Source of the DNA: Melieria omissa
Taxonomy: Eukaryota > Arthropoda > Insecta > Diptera > Ulidiidae
Direction: 5' to 3'
NCBI GenBank assembly: GCA_963971225.1
Contig: CAXARI010000124.1
Location: 310,001-374,000, forward strand
DNA: 64,000 nt
A program made the position numbers and the translations under genes. Shown here one piece after another: positions 1-11,400 of this stretch (the first letter of the stretch is position 1; each line of letters begins with the position of its first letter). The notes under the pieces were generated by a model, which was not told the DNA's origin, searched no databases, and saw nothing but the letters and a program-made list of their open reading frames with translations.

Positions 1-453
1 TGCTTTCTATATTGGTCCCTAACTTTTCATTATCCTTCAGGAATAATGAGCATATCGATGCGCAAGGATAACATTGAAAAACTGCCTATTACAAAATACA
101 CACTCACCACTAAAGTGCTTATAGATTCCAAACGGTATGGGTTACGTTAATAAAAAACCCCTTAAAATGTAGCTAGAGAATGCAGCTTTATCAAATTAAA
201 TCAATAATTTCATTACTATTCGGCAATCATGAACAGATCGATGCGCAAGGGTGACATTAAATGGCTGCCTACTGCAAAATCGATAAAATGCTTGTAAAAT
301 ATGATGATTCTAGGTTTATAGAAAAAATATCAACCTTAAAACCTAGCTGGAGTTTTGAGCTTTCATAAATGGGGTCAATCTTCTCGCTATCTCAAATAAT
401 GCAGGAGAATTTCGTTGTGGAAAAGTGATATCGACCACATGATACATCTATAT

Positions 454-807
454 CAGGGGTGCCCAAAATCTTCTTATGGAAAAGCAAAAACCAATACATT
501 TAAAGTTGACCAAAAAAATGCAAACAAATTATGTAGTTAATTGAATTAGTTGAAAGCACATTGTGCATTTCGCTTGACCCTTAAAATTATAAGTGAAAAA
601 AATATAATGTTCCCATTTGTCATTGCCGAAAGGCCAACCAATCGCCAACACAAAAAAGCATACACACAAAAACTACAACAACAAAAGCATCTAATTTGTT
701 TTCATACATACAATCTCTTGAGGCAACAAAACAAAAATCCGCGCAGCCCCCACACGTGTTGCTTCGTTGCTGTCACAACAACGACTGATTGAAACAATGC
801 ACCTCTG
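454..807. mobile_element. hAT-type MITE, first copy in window (354 bp variant)
   Basis: Ends CAGGGGTGCC and GCACCTCTG, with ATCTATAT duplicates at 446-453 and 808-815. This variant carries an extra stretch around AAAAAAGCATACACACA near 650-672, also present in U4 and U11. The following monomer C tail lacks about 30 bp (AAATGCTTGTGGAACC and neighbours). Confidence 0.8.
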
Positions 808-2350
808 ATCTATATAACCAATAAATCACTTTAATCAAAATGGCGTCAAAATTAAGCCAGAGTGACCACCTTTCACCAATTTGGTAAATAAAAAAAATAT
901 CCCACCGGCAGCATGATCGAAATTATGGCTGTTAAATCTCGACCCGTTAACGGATTTTAATAATATTATGCCTTATTATTTAGCTAGACTCGTATGCTTT
1001 CTATAATGGTATCAATCATCCTTCTATACCCCAAGGTTCGAAAGCAAATCGATTTGGAACGGTGACTTTGAAAAAATTGCTACTTGGGTGCAACCACTAA
1101 AATGCTTGTCAACACCAAATGCATAAGTGCATATTAATAATTGACCCCTTAAAATTTAGCCAGAGTCTTATGCTTTCTATATTGGTCCCTAACTTTTCAT
1201 TATCCTTCAGGAATAATGAGCATATCGATGCGCAAGGATAACATTGAAAAACTGCCTATTACAAAATACACACTCACCACTAAAGTGCTTATAGATTCCA
1301 AACGGTATGGGTTACATTAATAAAAAACCCCTTAAAATGTAGCTAGAGATTGCAGCTTTATCAAATTAAATCAATAATTTCATTACTATTCGGCAATCAT
1401 GAACAATTCGATGCGCAAAAGTGACATTAAATGGCTGCCTACTGCAAAATCGATAAAATGCTTGTAAAATATGATGATTCTAGGTTTATAGAAAAAATAT
1501 CAACCTTAAAACCTAGCTGGAGTTTTGAGCTTTCATAAATGGGGTCAATCTTCTCGCTATCTCAAATAATGCAGCAGAATTTCGTTGTGGAAAAGTGATA
1601 TCGACCACATGATACATCTATATTAGGGGTGCCCAAAATATTCTTATGGAAAAGCAAAAACCAATACATGTAAAGTTGCCCAAAAATATGCAAACAAATT
1701 ATTTAATTAATTGAATTAGTTGAAAGCACATTGTGCATTTCGCTTGACCCTTAAAATTATAAGTGAAAGAAATATAATGTTCCCATTTGTCATTGCCGAA
1801 AGGCCAACCAATCGCCAAAACAAAAACTACAACAACAAAAGCATCTAATTTTTTTTCATACATAGAATTTCTTGAGGAAACAAAACAAAAATCCGCGCAG
1901 CCCCCACACGTGTTGCTTCGTTGCTGTCACAACAACGACTGATTGAAAGAATGCACCTCTGATCTATATAACCAATCAAATGCTTATGGAACCTAAGTAC
2001 GCACAATCACTTTAATCAAAATGGCGTCAAAATTAAGCCAGAGTGACCACCTTTCAATAATTTGGTAAATAAAAAAATATCCCACCGGCAGCATGATCGA
2101 AATTATGGCTGTTAAATCTCGACCCGTTAACGGATTTTAATAATATTATGCCTTATTATTTAGCTAGACTCGTATGCTTTCTATAATGGTATCAATCATC
2201 CTTCTATACCCCAAGGTTCGAAAGCAAATCGATTTGGAACGGTGACTTTGAAAAAATTGCTACTTGGGTGCAACCACTAAAATGCTTGTCAACACCAAAT
2301 GCATAAGTGCATATTAATAATTGACCCCTTAAAATTTAGCCAGAGTCTTA

Positions 2351-4694
2351 TGCTTTCTATATTGGTCCCTACCTTTTCATTATCCTTCAGGAATAATGAG
2401 CATATCGATGCGCAAGGATAACATTGAAAAACTGCCTATTACAAAATACACACTCACCACTAAAGTGCTTATAGATTCCAAACGGTATGGGTTACGTTAA
2501 TAAAAAACCCCTTCAAATGTAGCTAGAGATTGCAGCTTTATCAAATTAAATCAATAATTTGATTACTATTAGGCAATCATGAACAGATCGATGCGCAAGA
2601 GTGACATTAAATGGCTGCCTACTGCAAAATCGATAAAATGCTTGTAAAATATGATGATTCTAGGTTTATAGAAAAACTAATAACCTTAAAACCTAGCTGG
2701 AGTTTTGAGCTTTCATAAATGGGGTCAATCTTCTCGCTATCTCAGATAATGCAGGAGAACCTCGTTGTGGAAAAGTGATATCGACCACATGATACATCTA
2801 TATCAGGGGTGCCCAAAATCTTCTTATGGAAAAGCAAAAACCAATACATGTAAAGTTGACCAAAAAAATGCAAACAAATTATGTAGTTAATTGAATTAGT
2901 TGAAAGCACATTGTGCATTTCGCTTGACCCTTAAAATTATAAGTGAAAAAAATATAATGTTCCCATTTGTCATTGCCGAAAGGCCAACCAATCGCCAAAA
3001 CAAAAACTACAACAACAAAAGCATCTAATTTTTTTTCATACATAGAATTTCTTGAGGAAACAAAAAAAAATCAGCGCAGCCCCCACACGTGTTGCTTCGT
3101 TGCTGTCACAACAACGACTGATTGAAAGAATGCACCTCTGATCTATATAACCAATCAAATGCTTGTGGAACCTAAGTACGCACAATCACTTTAATCAAAA
3201 TGGCGTCAAAATTAAGCCAGAGTGACCACCTTCAATAATTTGGTAAATAAAAAAATATCCCACCGGCAGCATGATCGAAATTATGGCTGTTAAATCTCGA
3301 CCCGTTAACGGATTTTAATAATATTATGCCTTATTATTTAGCTAGACTCGTACGCTTTCTATAATGGTATCTATCATCCTTCTATACCCCAAGGTTCGAA
3401 AGCAAATCGATTTGGAACGGTGACTTTGAAAAAATTGCTACTTGGGTGCAACCACTAAAATGCTTGTCAACACCAAATGCATAAGTGCATATTAATAATT
3501 GACCCCTTAAAATTTAGCCAGAGTCTTATGCTTTCTATATTGGTCCCTAACTTTTCATTATCCTTCAGGAATAATGAGCATATCGATGCGCAAGGATAAC
3601 ACTGAAAAACTGCCTATTACAAAATACACACTCACCACTAAAGTGCTTATAGATTCCAAACGGTATGGGTTACGTTAATAAAAAACCCCTTAAAATGTAG
3701 CTAGAGATTGCAGCTTTATCAAATTAAATCAATAGTTTGCTTACTATTAGGCAATCATGAACAGATCGATGCGCAAGAGTGACATTAAATGGCTGCCTAC
3801 TGCAAAATCGATAAAATGCTTGTAAAATATGATGATTCTAGGTTTATAGAAAAAATAATAACCTTAAAACCTAGCTGGAGTTTTGAGCTTTCATAAATGG
3901 GGTCAATCTTCTCGCTATCTCAGATAATGCAGGAGAATTTCGTTGTGGGAAAGTGATATCGACCACATGATACATCTATATCAGGGGTGCCCAAAATCTT
4001 CTTATGGAAAAGCAAAATCCAATACATGTAAAGTTGCCCAAAAAAAATGCAAACAAATTATTTAATTAATTAGTTGAAAGCACATTGTGCATTTCGCTTG
4101 ACCCTTAAAATTATAAGTGAAAAAAATATAATGTTCCCATTTGTCATTGCCGAAAGGCCAACCAATCGCCAACACAAAAAAGCATACACACAAAAACTAC
4201 AACAACAAAAGCATCTAATTTGTTTTCATACATACAATCTCTTGAGGCAACAAAACAAAAATCCGCGCAGCCCCCACACGTGTTGCTTCGTTGCTGTCAC
4301 AACAACGACTGATTGAAACAATGCACCTCTGATCTATATAACCAATCAATCACTTTAATCAAAATGGCGTCAAAATTAAGCCAGAGTGACCACCTTTCAC
4401 CAATTTGGTAAATAAAAAAAATATCCCACCGGCAGCATGATCGAAATTATGGCTGTTAAATCTCGACCCGTTAACGGATTTTAATAATATTATGCCTTAT
4501 TATTTAGCTAGACTCGTATGCTTTCTATAATGGTATCAATCATCCTTCTATACCCCAAGGTTCGAAAGCAAATCGATTTGGAACGGTGACTTTGAAAAAA
4601 TTGCTACTTGGGTGCAACCACTAAAATGCTTGTCAACACCAAATGCATAAGTGCATATTAATAATTGACCCCTTAAAATTTAGCCAGAGTCTTA
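2351..4694. repeat. Two-unit block U3-U4, repeated at 9603-11950
   Basis: U3 and U10 share AAAAACTAATAACC and ATCAGCGCAGC. U4 and U11 share the long MITE, the shortened C tail and GCAAAATCCAATACATG. The offset is 7252-7256 bp, suggesting an older block duplication in the left part of the array. Confidence 0.65.
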
Positions 4695-5849
4695 TGCTTT
4701 CTATATTGGTCCCTAACTTTTCATTATCCTTCAGGAATAATGAGCATATCGATGCGCAAGGATAACATTGAAAAACTGCCTATTACAAAATACACACTCA
4801 CCACTAAAGTGCTTATAGATTCCAAACGGTATGGGTTACGTTAATAAAAAACCCCTTAAAATGTAGCTAGAGATTGCAGCTTTATCAAATTAAATCAATA
4901 ATTTGATTACTATTAGGCAATCATGAACAGATCGATGCGCAAGAGTGACATTAAATGGCTGCCTACTGCAAAATCGATAAAATGCTTGTAAAATATGATG
5001 ATTCTAGGTTTATAGAAAAAATAATAACCTTAAAACCTAGCTGGAGTTTTGAGCTTTCATAAATGGGGTCAATCTTCTCGCTATCTCAAATAATGCAGGA
5101 GAATTTCGTTGTGGAAAAGTGATATCGACCACATGATACATCTATATCAGGGGTGCCCAAAGTCTTCTTATGGAAAAGCAAAAACCAATACATTTAAACT
5201 TGCCCAAAAAAATGCAAACAAATTATTTAATGAATTGAATTAGTTGAAAGCACATTGTGCATTTCGCTTGACCCTTAAAATTATAAGTGAAAAAAATATA
5301 ATGTTCCCATTTGTCATTGCCGAAAGGCCAACCAATCGCCAAAACAAAAACTACAACAACAAAAGCATCTAATTTTTTTTCATACATAGAATTTCTTGAG
5401 GAAACAAAACAAAAATCCGCGCAGCCCCCACACGTGTTGCTTCGTTGCTGTCACAACAACGACTGATTGAAAGAATGCACCTCTGATCTATATAACCAAT
5501 CAAATGCTTGTGGAACCTAAGTACGCACAATCACTTTAATCAAAATGGCGTCAAAATTAAGCCAGAGTGACCACCTTTCACCAATTTGGTAAATAAAAAA
5601 AATATCCCACCGACAGCATGATCGAAATTATGGCTGTTAAATCTCGACCCGTTAACGGATTTTAATATTATTATGCCTTATTATTTAGCTACACTCGTAT
5701 GCTTTCTATAATGGTATCAATCATCCTTCTATACCCCAAGGTTCGAAAGCAAATCGATTTGGAACGGTGACTTTGAAAAAATTGCTACTTGGGTGCAACC
5801 ACTAAAATGCTTGTCAACACCAAATGCATAAGTGCATATTAATAATTGA

Positions 5850-6032
5850 CCCCTTAAAATTTAGCCAGAGTCTTATGCTTTCTATATTGGTCCCTAACTT
5901 TTCATTATCCTTCAGGAATAATGAGCATATCGATGCGCAAGGATAACATTGAAAAACTGCCTATTACAAAATACACACTCACCACTAAAGTGCTTATAGA
6001 TTCCAAACGGTATGGGTTACGTTAATAAAAAA
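5850..6032. repeat. Satellite monomer A (prototype, 183 bp)
   Basis: Begins CCCCTTAAAATTTAGCCAG and contains TGCTTTCTATATTGG, also found in D as TGCTTTCTATAATGG. The conserved box ATCGATGCGCAAGGATAACA starts at 5929, 79 bp after the monomer start. The tail CGGTATGGGTTACG is the BEL insertion target at 31356-31360 and is altered to TACAGG in U23, U36, U47 and U49. Confidence 0.8.
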
Positions 6033-6206
6033 CCCCTTAAAATGTAGCTAGAGATTGCAGCTTTATCAAATTAAATCAATAATTTGATTACTATTAGGCA
6101 ATCATGAACAGATCGATGCGCAAGAGTGACATTAAATGGCTGCCTACTGCAAAATCGATAAAATGCTTGTAAAATATGATGATTCTAGGTTTATAGAAAA
6201 AATAAT
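6033..6206. repeat. Satellite monomer B (prototype, 174 bp)
   Basis: Begins CCCCTTAAAATGTAGCTAG. Its box ATCGATGCGCAAGAGTGACA starts at 6112, again 79 bp in, followed by GGCTGCCTACTGCAAAATCG, which parallels ACTGCCTATTACAAAAT in A. It is the closest relative of A within the box. Confidence 0.8.
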
Positions 6207-6727
6207 AACCTTAAAACCTAGCTGGAGTTTTGAGCTTTCATAAATGGGGTCAATCTTCTCGCTATCTCAAATAATGCAGGAGAATTTCGTTGTGGAAAAG
6301 TGATATCGACCACATGATACATCTATATCAGGGGTGCCCAAAGTCTTCTTATGGAAAAGCAAAAACCAATACATTTAAACTTGCCCAAAAAAATGCAAAC
6401 AAATTATTTAATTAATTGAATTAGTTGAAAGCACATTGTGCATTTCGCTTGACCCTTAAAATTATAAGTGAAAAAAATATAATGTTCCCATTTGTCATTG
6501 CCGAAAGGCCAACCAATCGCCAAAACAAAAACTACAACAACAAAAGCATCTAATTTTTTTTCATACATAGAATTTCTTGAGGAAACAAAACAAAAATCCG
6601 CGCAGCCCCCACACGTGTTGCTTCGTTGCTGTCACAACAACGACTGATTGAAAGAATGCACCTCTGATCTATATAACCAATCAAATGCTTGTGGAACCTA
6701 AGTACGCACAATCACTTTAATCAAAAT
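6207..6727. repeat. Satellite monomer C, split by a MITE (prototype)
   Basis: The left part, 6207-6328, begins TAACCTTAAAACCTAGCTGG. The box TTCGTTGTGGAAAAGTGATA starts at 6286, 79 bp in. The right part, 6675-6727, holds AAATGCTTGTGGAACC, which parallels AAATGCTTGTCAACACC in D. Removing the MITE and one copy of the 8-bp duplication leaves about 175 bp, the normal monomer length. This supports insertion into an already existing monomer. Confidence 0.78.
6329..6666. mobile_element. hAT-type MITE fixed in the satellite unit (prototype copy, 338 bp)
   Basis: The left end is CAGGGGTGCCCAAAGTC, a typical hAT terminus. The right end is GAATGCACCTCTG, whose reverse complement CAGAGGTGCATTC matches the left end over CAGRGGTGC. 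Both ends are flanked by the 8-bp duplication ATCTATAT (6321-6328 and 6667-6674), which fits the nTnnnnAn pattern known for Ac-like hAT elements. There is no transposase, so it is non-autonomous. It starts 453 bp after each unit start and is present in every full unit at the same site. It therefore spread by satellite amplification rather than by repeated transposition. Near its right end an imperfect hairpin CGTTGCTG/CAACAACG and a CACGTG motif are visible. Confidence 0.82.
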
Positions 6728-6853
6728 GGCGTCAAAATTAAGCCAGAGTGACCACCTTTCAATAATTTGGTAAATAAAAAAATATCCCACCGGCAGCATG
6801 ATCGAAATTATGGCTGTTAAATCTCGACCCGTTAACGGATTTTAATAATATTA
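6728..6853. repeat. Satellite monomer E, shortened (prototype, 126 bp)
   Basis: Begins like the others (GTCAAAATTAAGCCAGAG) and contains ATCGAAATTATGG at 6801, close to the box position of the other monomers. It is about 50 bp shorter than the family length and weakly similar over its middle. I infer a fifth monomer that lost part of its sequence; it could instead be unrelated filler. Confidence 0.5.
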
Positions 6854-7029
6854 TGCCTTATTATTTAGCTAGACTCGTATGCTTTCTATAATGGTATCAA
6901 TCATCCTTCTATACCCCAAGGTTCGAAAGCAAATCGATTTGGAACGGTGACTTTGAAAAAATTGCTACTTGGGTGCAACCACTAAAATGCTTGTCAACAC
7001 CAAATGCATAAGTGCATATTAATAATTGA
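6854..7029. repeat. Satellite monomer D (prototype, 176 bp)
   Basis: Begins TGCCTTATTATTTAGCTAG. Its first 45 bp align well with A, and the box ATCGATTTGGAACGGTGACT starts at 6933, 79 bp in. It ends with the dyad ATGCATAAGTGCAT just before the next monomer A. Confidence 0.8.
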
Positions 7030-8235
7030 CCCCTTAAAATTTAGCCAGAGTCTTATGCTTTCTATATTGGTCCCTAACTTTTCATTATCCTTCAGGAATA
7101 ATGAGCATATCGATGCGCAAGGATAACATTGAAAAACTGCCTATTACAAAATACACACTCACCACTAAAGTGCTTATAGATTCCAAACGGTATGGGTTAC
7201 GTTAATAAAAAACCCCTTAAAATGTAGCTAGAGATTGCAGCTTTATCAAATTAAATCAATAATTTGATTACTATTAGGCAATCATGAACAGATCGATGCG
7301 CAAGAGTGACATTAAATGGCTGCCTACTGCAAAATCGATAAAATGCTTGTAAAATATGATGATTCTAGGTTTATAGAAAAAATAATAACCTTAAAACCTA
7401 GCTGGAGTTTTGAGCTTTCATAAATGGGGTCAATCTTCTCGCTATCTCAAATAATGCAGGAGAATTTCGTTGTGGAAAAGTGATATCGACCACATGATAC
7501 ATCTATATCAGGGGTGCCCAAAGTCTTCTTATGGAAAAGCAAAAACCAATACATTTAAAGTTGCCCAAAAAAATGCAAACAAATTATTTAATTAATTGAA
7601 TTAGTTGAAAGCACATTGTGCATTTCGTTTGACCCTTAAAATTATAAGTGAAAAAAATATAATGTTCCCATTTGTCATTGCCGAAAGGCCAACCAATCGC
7701 CAAAACAAAAACTACAACAACAAAAGCATCTAATTTTTTTTCATACATAGAATTTCTTGAGGAAACAAAACAAAAATCCGCGCAGCCCCCACACGTGTTG
7801 CTTTGTTGCTGTCACAACAACGACTGATTGAAAGAATGCACCTCTGATCTATATAACCAATCAAATGCTTGTGGAACCTAAGTACGCACAATCACTTTAA
7901 TCAAAATGGCGTCAAAAGTAGGCCAGAGTGACCACCTTTCAATAATTTGGTAAATAAAAAAATATCCCACCGGCAGCATGATCGAAATTATGGCTGTTAA
8001 ATCTCGACCCGTTAACGGATTTTAATAATATTATGCCTTATTATTTAGCTAGACTCGTATGCTTTCTATAATGGTATCAATCATCCTTCTATACCCCAAG
8101 GTTCGAAAGCAAATCGATTTGGAACGGTGACTTTGAAAAAATTGCTACTTGGGTGCAACCACTAAAATGCTTGTCAACACCAAATGCATAAGTGCATATT
8201 AATAATTGACCCCTTAAAATTTAGCCAGAGTCTTA

Positions 8236-8422
8236 TGCTTTCTATATTGGTCCCTAACTTTTCATTATCCTTCAGGAATAATGAGCATATCGAAAGCAAA
8301 TCGATTTGGAACGGTGACTTTGAAAAAATTGCTACTTGGGTGCAACCACTAAAATGCTTGTCAACACCAAATGCATAAGTGCATATTAATAATTGACCCC
8401 TTAAAATTTAGCCAGAGTCTTA
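8236..8422. repeat. 187-bp single-monomer A/D hybrid unit (U8)
   Basis: Starts as monomer A (TGCTTTCTATATTGG) and switches at about 8290 (GAGCATATCGA to AAGCAAATCGATTTGG) into monomer D, then meets the next A. The length equals one D monomer plus 11 bp, as expected for recombination at a shared TCGA about 11 bp out of register. It is the only one-monomer unit in the window. Confidence 0.88.
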
Positions 8423-11400
8423 TGCTTTCTATATTGGTCCCTAACTTTTCATTATCCTTCAGGAATAATGAGCATATCGATGCGCAAGGATAACATTGAA
8501 AAACTGCCTATTACAAAATACACACTCACCACTAAAGTGCTTATAGATTCCAAACGGTATGGGTTACGTTAATAAAAAACCCCTTAAAATGTAGCTAGAG
8601 ATTGCAGCTTTATCAAATTAAATCAATAATTTGATTACTATTAGGCAATCATGAACAGATCGATGCGCAAGAGTGACATTAAATGGCTGCCTACTGCAAA
8701 ATCGATAAAATGCTTGTAAAATATGATGATTCTAGGTTTATAGAAAAAATAATAACCTTAAAACCTAGCTGGAGTTTTGAGCTTTCATAAATGGGGTCAA
8801 TCTTCTCGCTATCTCAAATAATGCAGGAGACTTTCATTGTGGAAAAGTGATATCGACCACATGATACATCTATATCAGGGGTGCCCAAAGTCTTCTTATG
8901 GAAAAGCGAAAACCAATACATTTAAAGTTGCCCAAAAAAATGCAAACAAATTATTTAATTAATTGAATTAGTTGAAAGCACATTGTGCATTTCGCTTGAC
9001 CCTTAAAATTATAAGTGAAAAAAATATAATGTTCCCATTTGTCATTGCCGAAAGGCCAACCAATCGCCAAAACAAAAACTACAACAACAAAAGCATCTAA
9101 TTTTTTTTCATACATAGAATTTCTTGAGGAAACAAAACAAAAATCCGCGCAGCCCCCACACGTGTTGCTTCGTTGCTGTCACAACAACGACTGATTGAAA
9201 GAATGCACCTCTGATCTATATAACCAATCAAATGCTTGTGGAACCTAAGTACGCACAATCACTTTAATCAAAATGGCGTCAAAATTAAGCCAGAGTGACC
9301 ACCTTTCAATAATTTGGTAAATAAAAAAATATCCCACCGGCAGCATGATCGAAATTATGGCTGTTAAATCTCGACCCGTTAACGGATTTTAATAATATTA
9401 TACCTTATTATTTAGCTAGACTCGTATGCTTTCTATAATGGTATCAATCATCCTTCTATACCCCAAGGTTCGAAAGCAAATCGATTTGGAACGGTGACTT
9501 TGAAAAAATTGCTACTTGGGTGCAACCACTAAAATGCTTGTCAACACCAAATGCATAAGTGCATATTAATAATTGACCCCTTAAAATTTAGCCAGAGTCT
9601 TATGCTTTCTATATTGGTCCCTAACTTTTCATTATCCTTCAGGAATAATGAGCATATCGATGCGCAAGGATAACATTGAAAAACTGCCTATTACAAAATA
9701 CACACTCACCACTAAAGTGCTTATAGATTCCAAACGGTATGGGTTACGTTAATAAAAAACCCCTTAAAATGTAGCTAGAGATTGCAGCTTTATCAAATTA
9801 AATCAATAATTTGATTACTATTAGGCAATCATGAACAGATCGATGCGCAAGAGTGACATTAAATGGCTGCCTACTGCAAAATCGATAAAATGCTTGTAAA
9901 ATATGATGATTCTAGGTTTATAGAAAAACTAATAACCTTAAAACCTAGCTGGAGTTTTGAGCTCTCATAAATGGGGTCAATCTTCTCGCTATCTCAGATA
10001 ATGCAGGAGAACTTCGTTGTGGAAAAGTGATATCGACCACATGATACATCTATATCAGGGGTGCCCAAAATCTTCTTATGGAAAAGCAAAAACCAATACA
10101 TGTAAAGTTGACCAAAAAAATGCAAACTAATTATTTAGTTAATTGAATTAGTTGAAAGCACATTGTGCATTTCGCTTGACCCTTAAAATTATAAGTGAAA
10201 AAAATATAATGTTCCCATTTGTCATTGCCGAAAGGCCAACCAATCGCCAAAACAAAAACTACAACAAAAAAAGCATCTAATTTGTTTTCATACATAGAAT
10301 TTCTTGAGGAAACAAAAAAAAAAATCAGCGCAGCCCCCACACGTGTTGCCTCGTTGCTTTCACAACAACGACTGATTGAAAGAATGCACCTCTGATCTAT
10401 ATAACCAATCAAATGCTTGTGGAACCTAAGTACGCACAATCACTTTAATCAAAATGGCGTCAAAATTAAGCCAGAGTGACCACCTTTCAATAATTTGGTA
10501 AATAAAAAAAATATCCCACCGGCAGCATGATCGAAATTATGGCTGTTAAATCTCGACCCGTTAACGGATTTTAATATTATTATGCCTTATTATTTAGCTA
10601 CACTCGTATGCTTTCTATAATGGTATCAATCATCCTTCTATACCCCAAGATTCGAAAGCAAATCGATTTGGAACGGTGACTTTGAAAAAATTGCTACTTG
10701 GGTGCAACCACTAAAATGCTTGTCAACACCAAATGCATAAGTGCATATTAATAATTGACCCCTTAAAATTTAGCCAGAGTCTTATGCTTTCTATATTGGT
10801 CCCTAACTTTTCATTATCCTTCAGGAATAATGAGCATATCGATGCGCAAGGATAACATTGAAAAACTGCCTATTACAAAATACACACTCACCACTAAAGT
10901 GCTTATAGATTCCAAACGGTATGGGTTACGTTAATAAAAAACCCCTTAAAATGTAGGTAGAGATTGCAGCTTTATCAAATTAAATCAATAATTTGATTAC
11001 TATTAGGCAATCATGAACAGATCGATGCGCAAGAGTGACATTAAATGGCTGCCTACTGCAAAATCGATAAAATGCTTGTAAAATATGATGATTCTAGGTT
11101 TATAGAAAAAATAATAACCTTAAAACCTAGCTGGAGTTTTGAGCTTTCATAAATGGGGTCAATCTTCTCGCTATCTCAGATAATGCAGGAGAATTTCGTT
11201 GTGGAAAAGTGATATCGACCACATGATACATCTATATCAGGGGTGCCCAAAATCTTCTTATGGAAAAGCAAAATCCAATACATGTAAAGTTGCCCAAAAA
11301 AAATGCAAACAAATTATTTAATTAATTAGTTGAAAGCACATTGTGCATTTCGGTTGACCCTTAAAATTATAAGTGAAAAAAATATAATGTTCCCATTTGT

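Larger units (their letters stand above)
5850..7029. repeat. Prototype 1180-bp higher-order repeat unit (A-B-C[MITE]-E-D)
   Basis: One clean unit used as reference, phased on the recurring start that resembles CCCCTTAAAATTTAGC. Monomer A is 5850-6032, B 6033-6206, C 6207-6727 (interrupted by the MITE at 6329-6666 plus an 8-bp duplication), E 6728-6853 and D 6854-7029. The lengths sum to 1180, the commonest unit length. Monomers are divergent within a unit, but the same monomer is nearly identical between units. That is the signature of a higher-order repeat evolving as one unit. I do not recognise the satellite by name. Confidence 0.85.

Noticed and set aside
550..792. 80-codon plus-strand open frame (also 4074 and 11330)
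   Set aside because: It starts at TTG, lies within the long MITE variant, and is broken in all other copies. There is no sign of coding constraint.
1119..1132. Dyad ATGCATAAGTGCAT at the end of monomer D
   Set aside because: It is a short 5-bp stem with a 4-base loop in AT-rich DNA. It repeats only because the unit repeats, so it is not evidence of function by itself.
6801..6950. Possible CENP-B box in the satellite
   Set aside because: TTCG-containing sites do not match the CENP-B consensus at its essential CGGG positions.
8184..8378. 64-codon open frame across the U8 hybrid
   Set aside because: It exists only because the A/D junction removes a stop; there is no homology or conservation.
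10131..10439. 102-codon minus-strand open frame recurring in several units (also 14840, 25148, 59157)
   Set aside because: It starts at TTG, lies inside the MITE and C tail, is open only in copies with an altered A-run, and has no recognisable domain. It is a chance frame in repeats.
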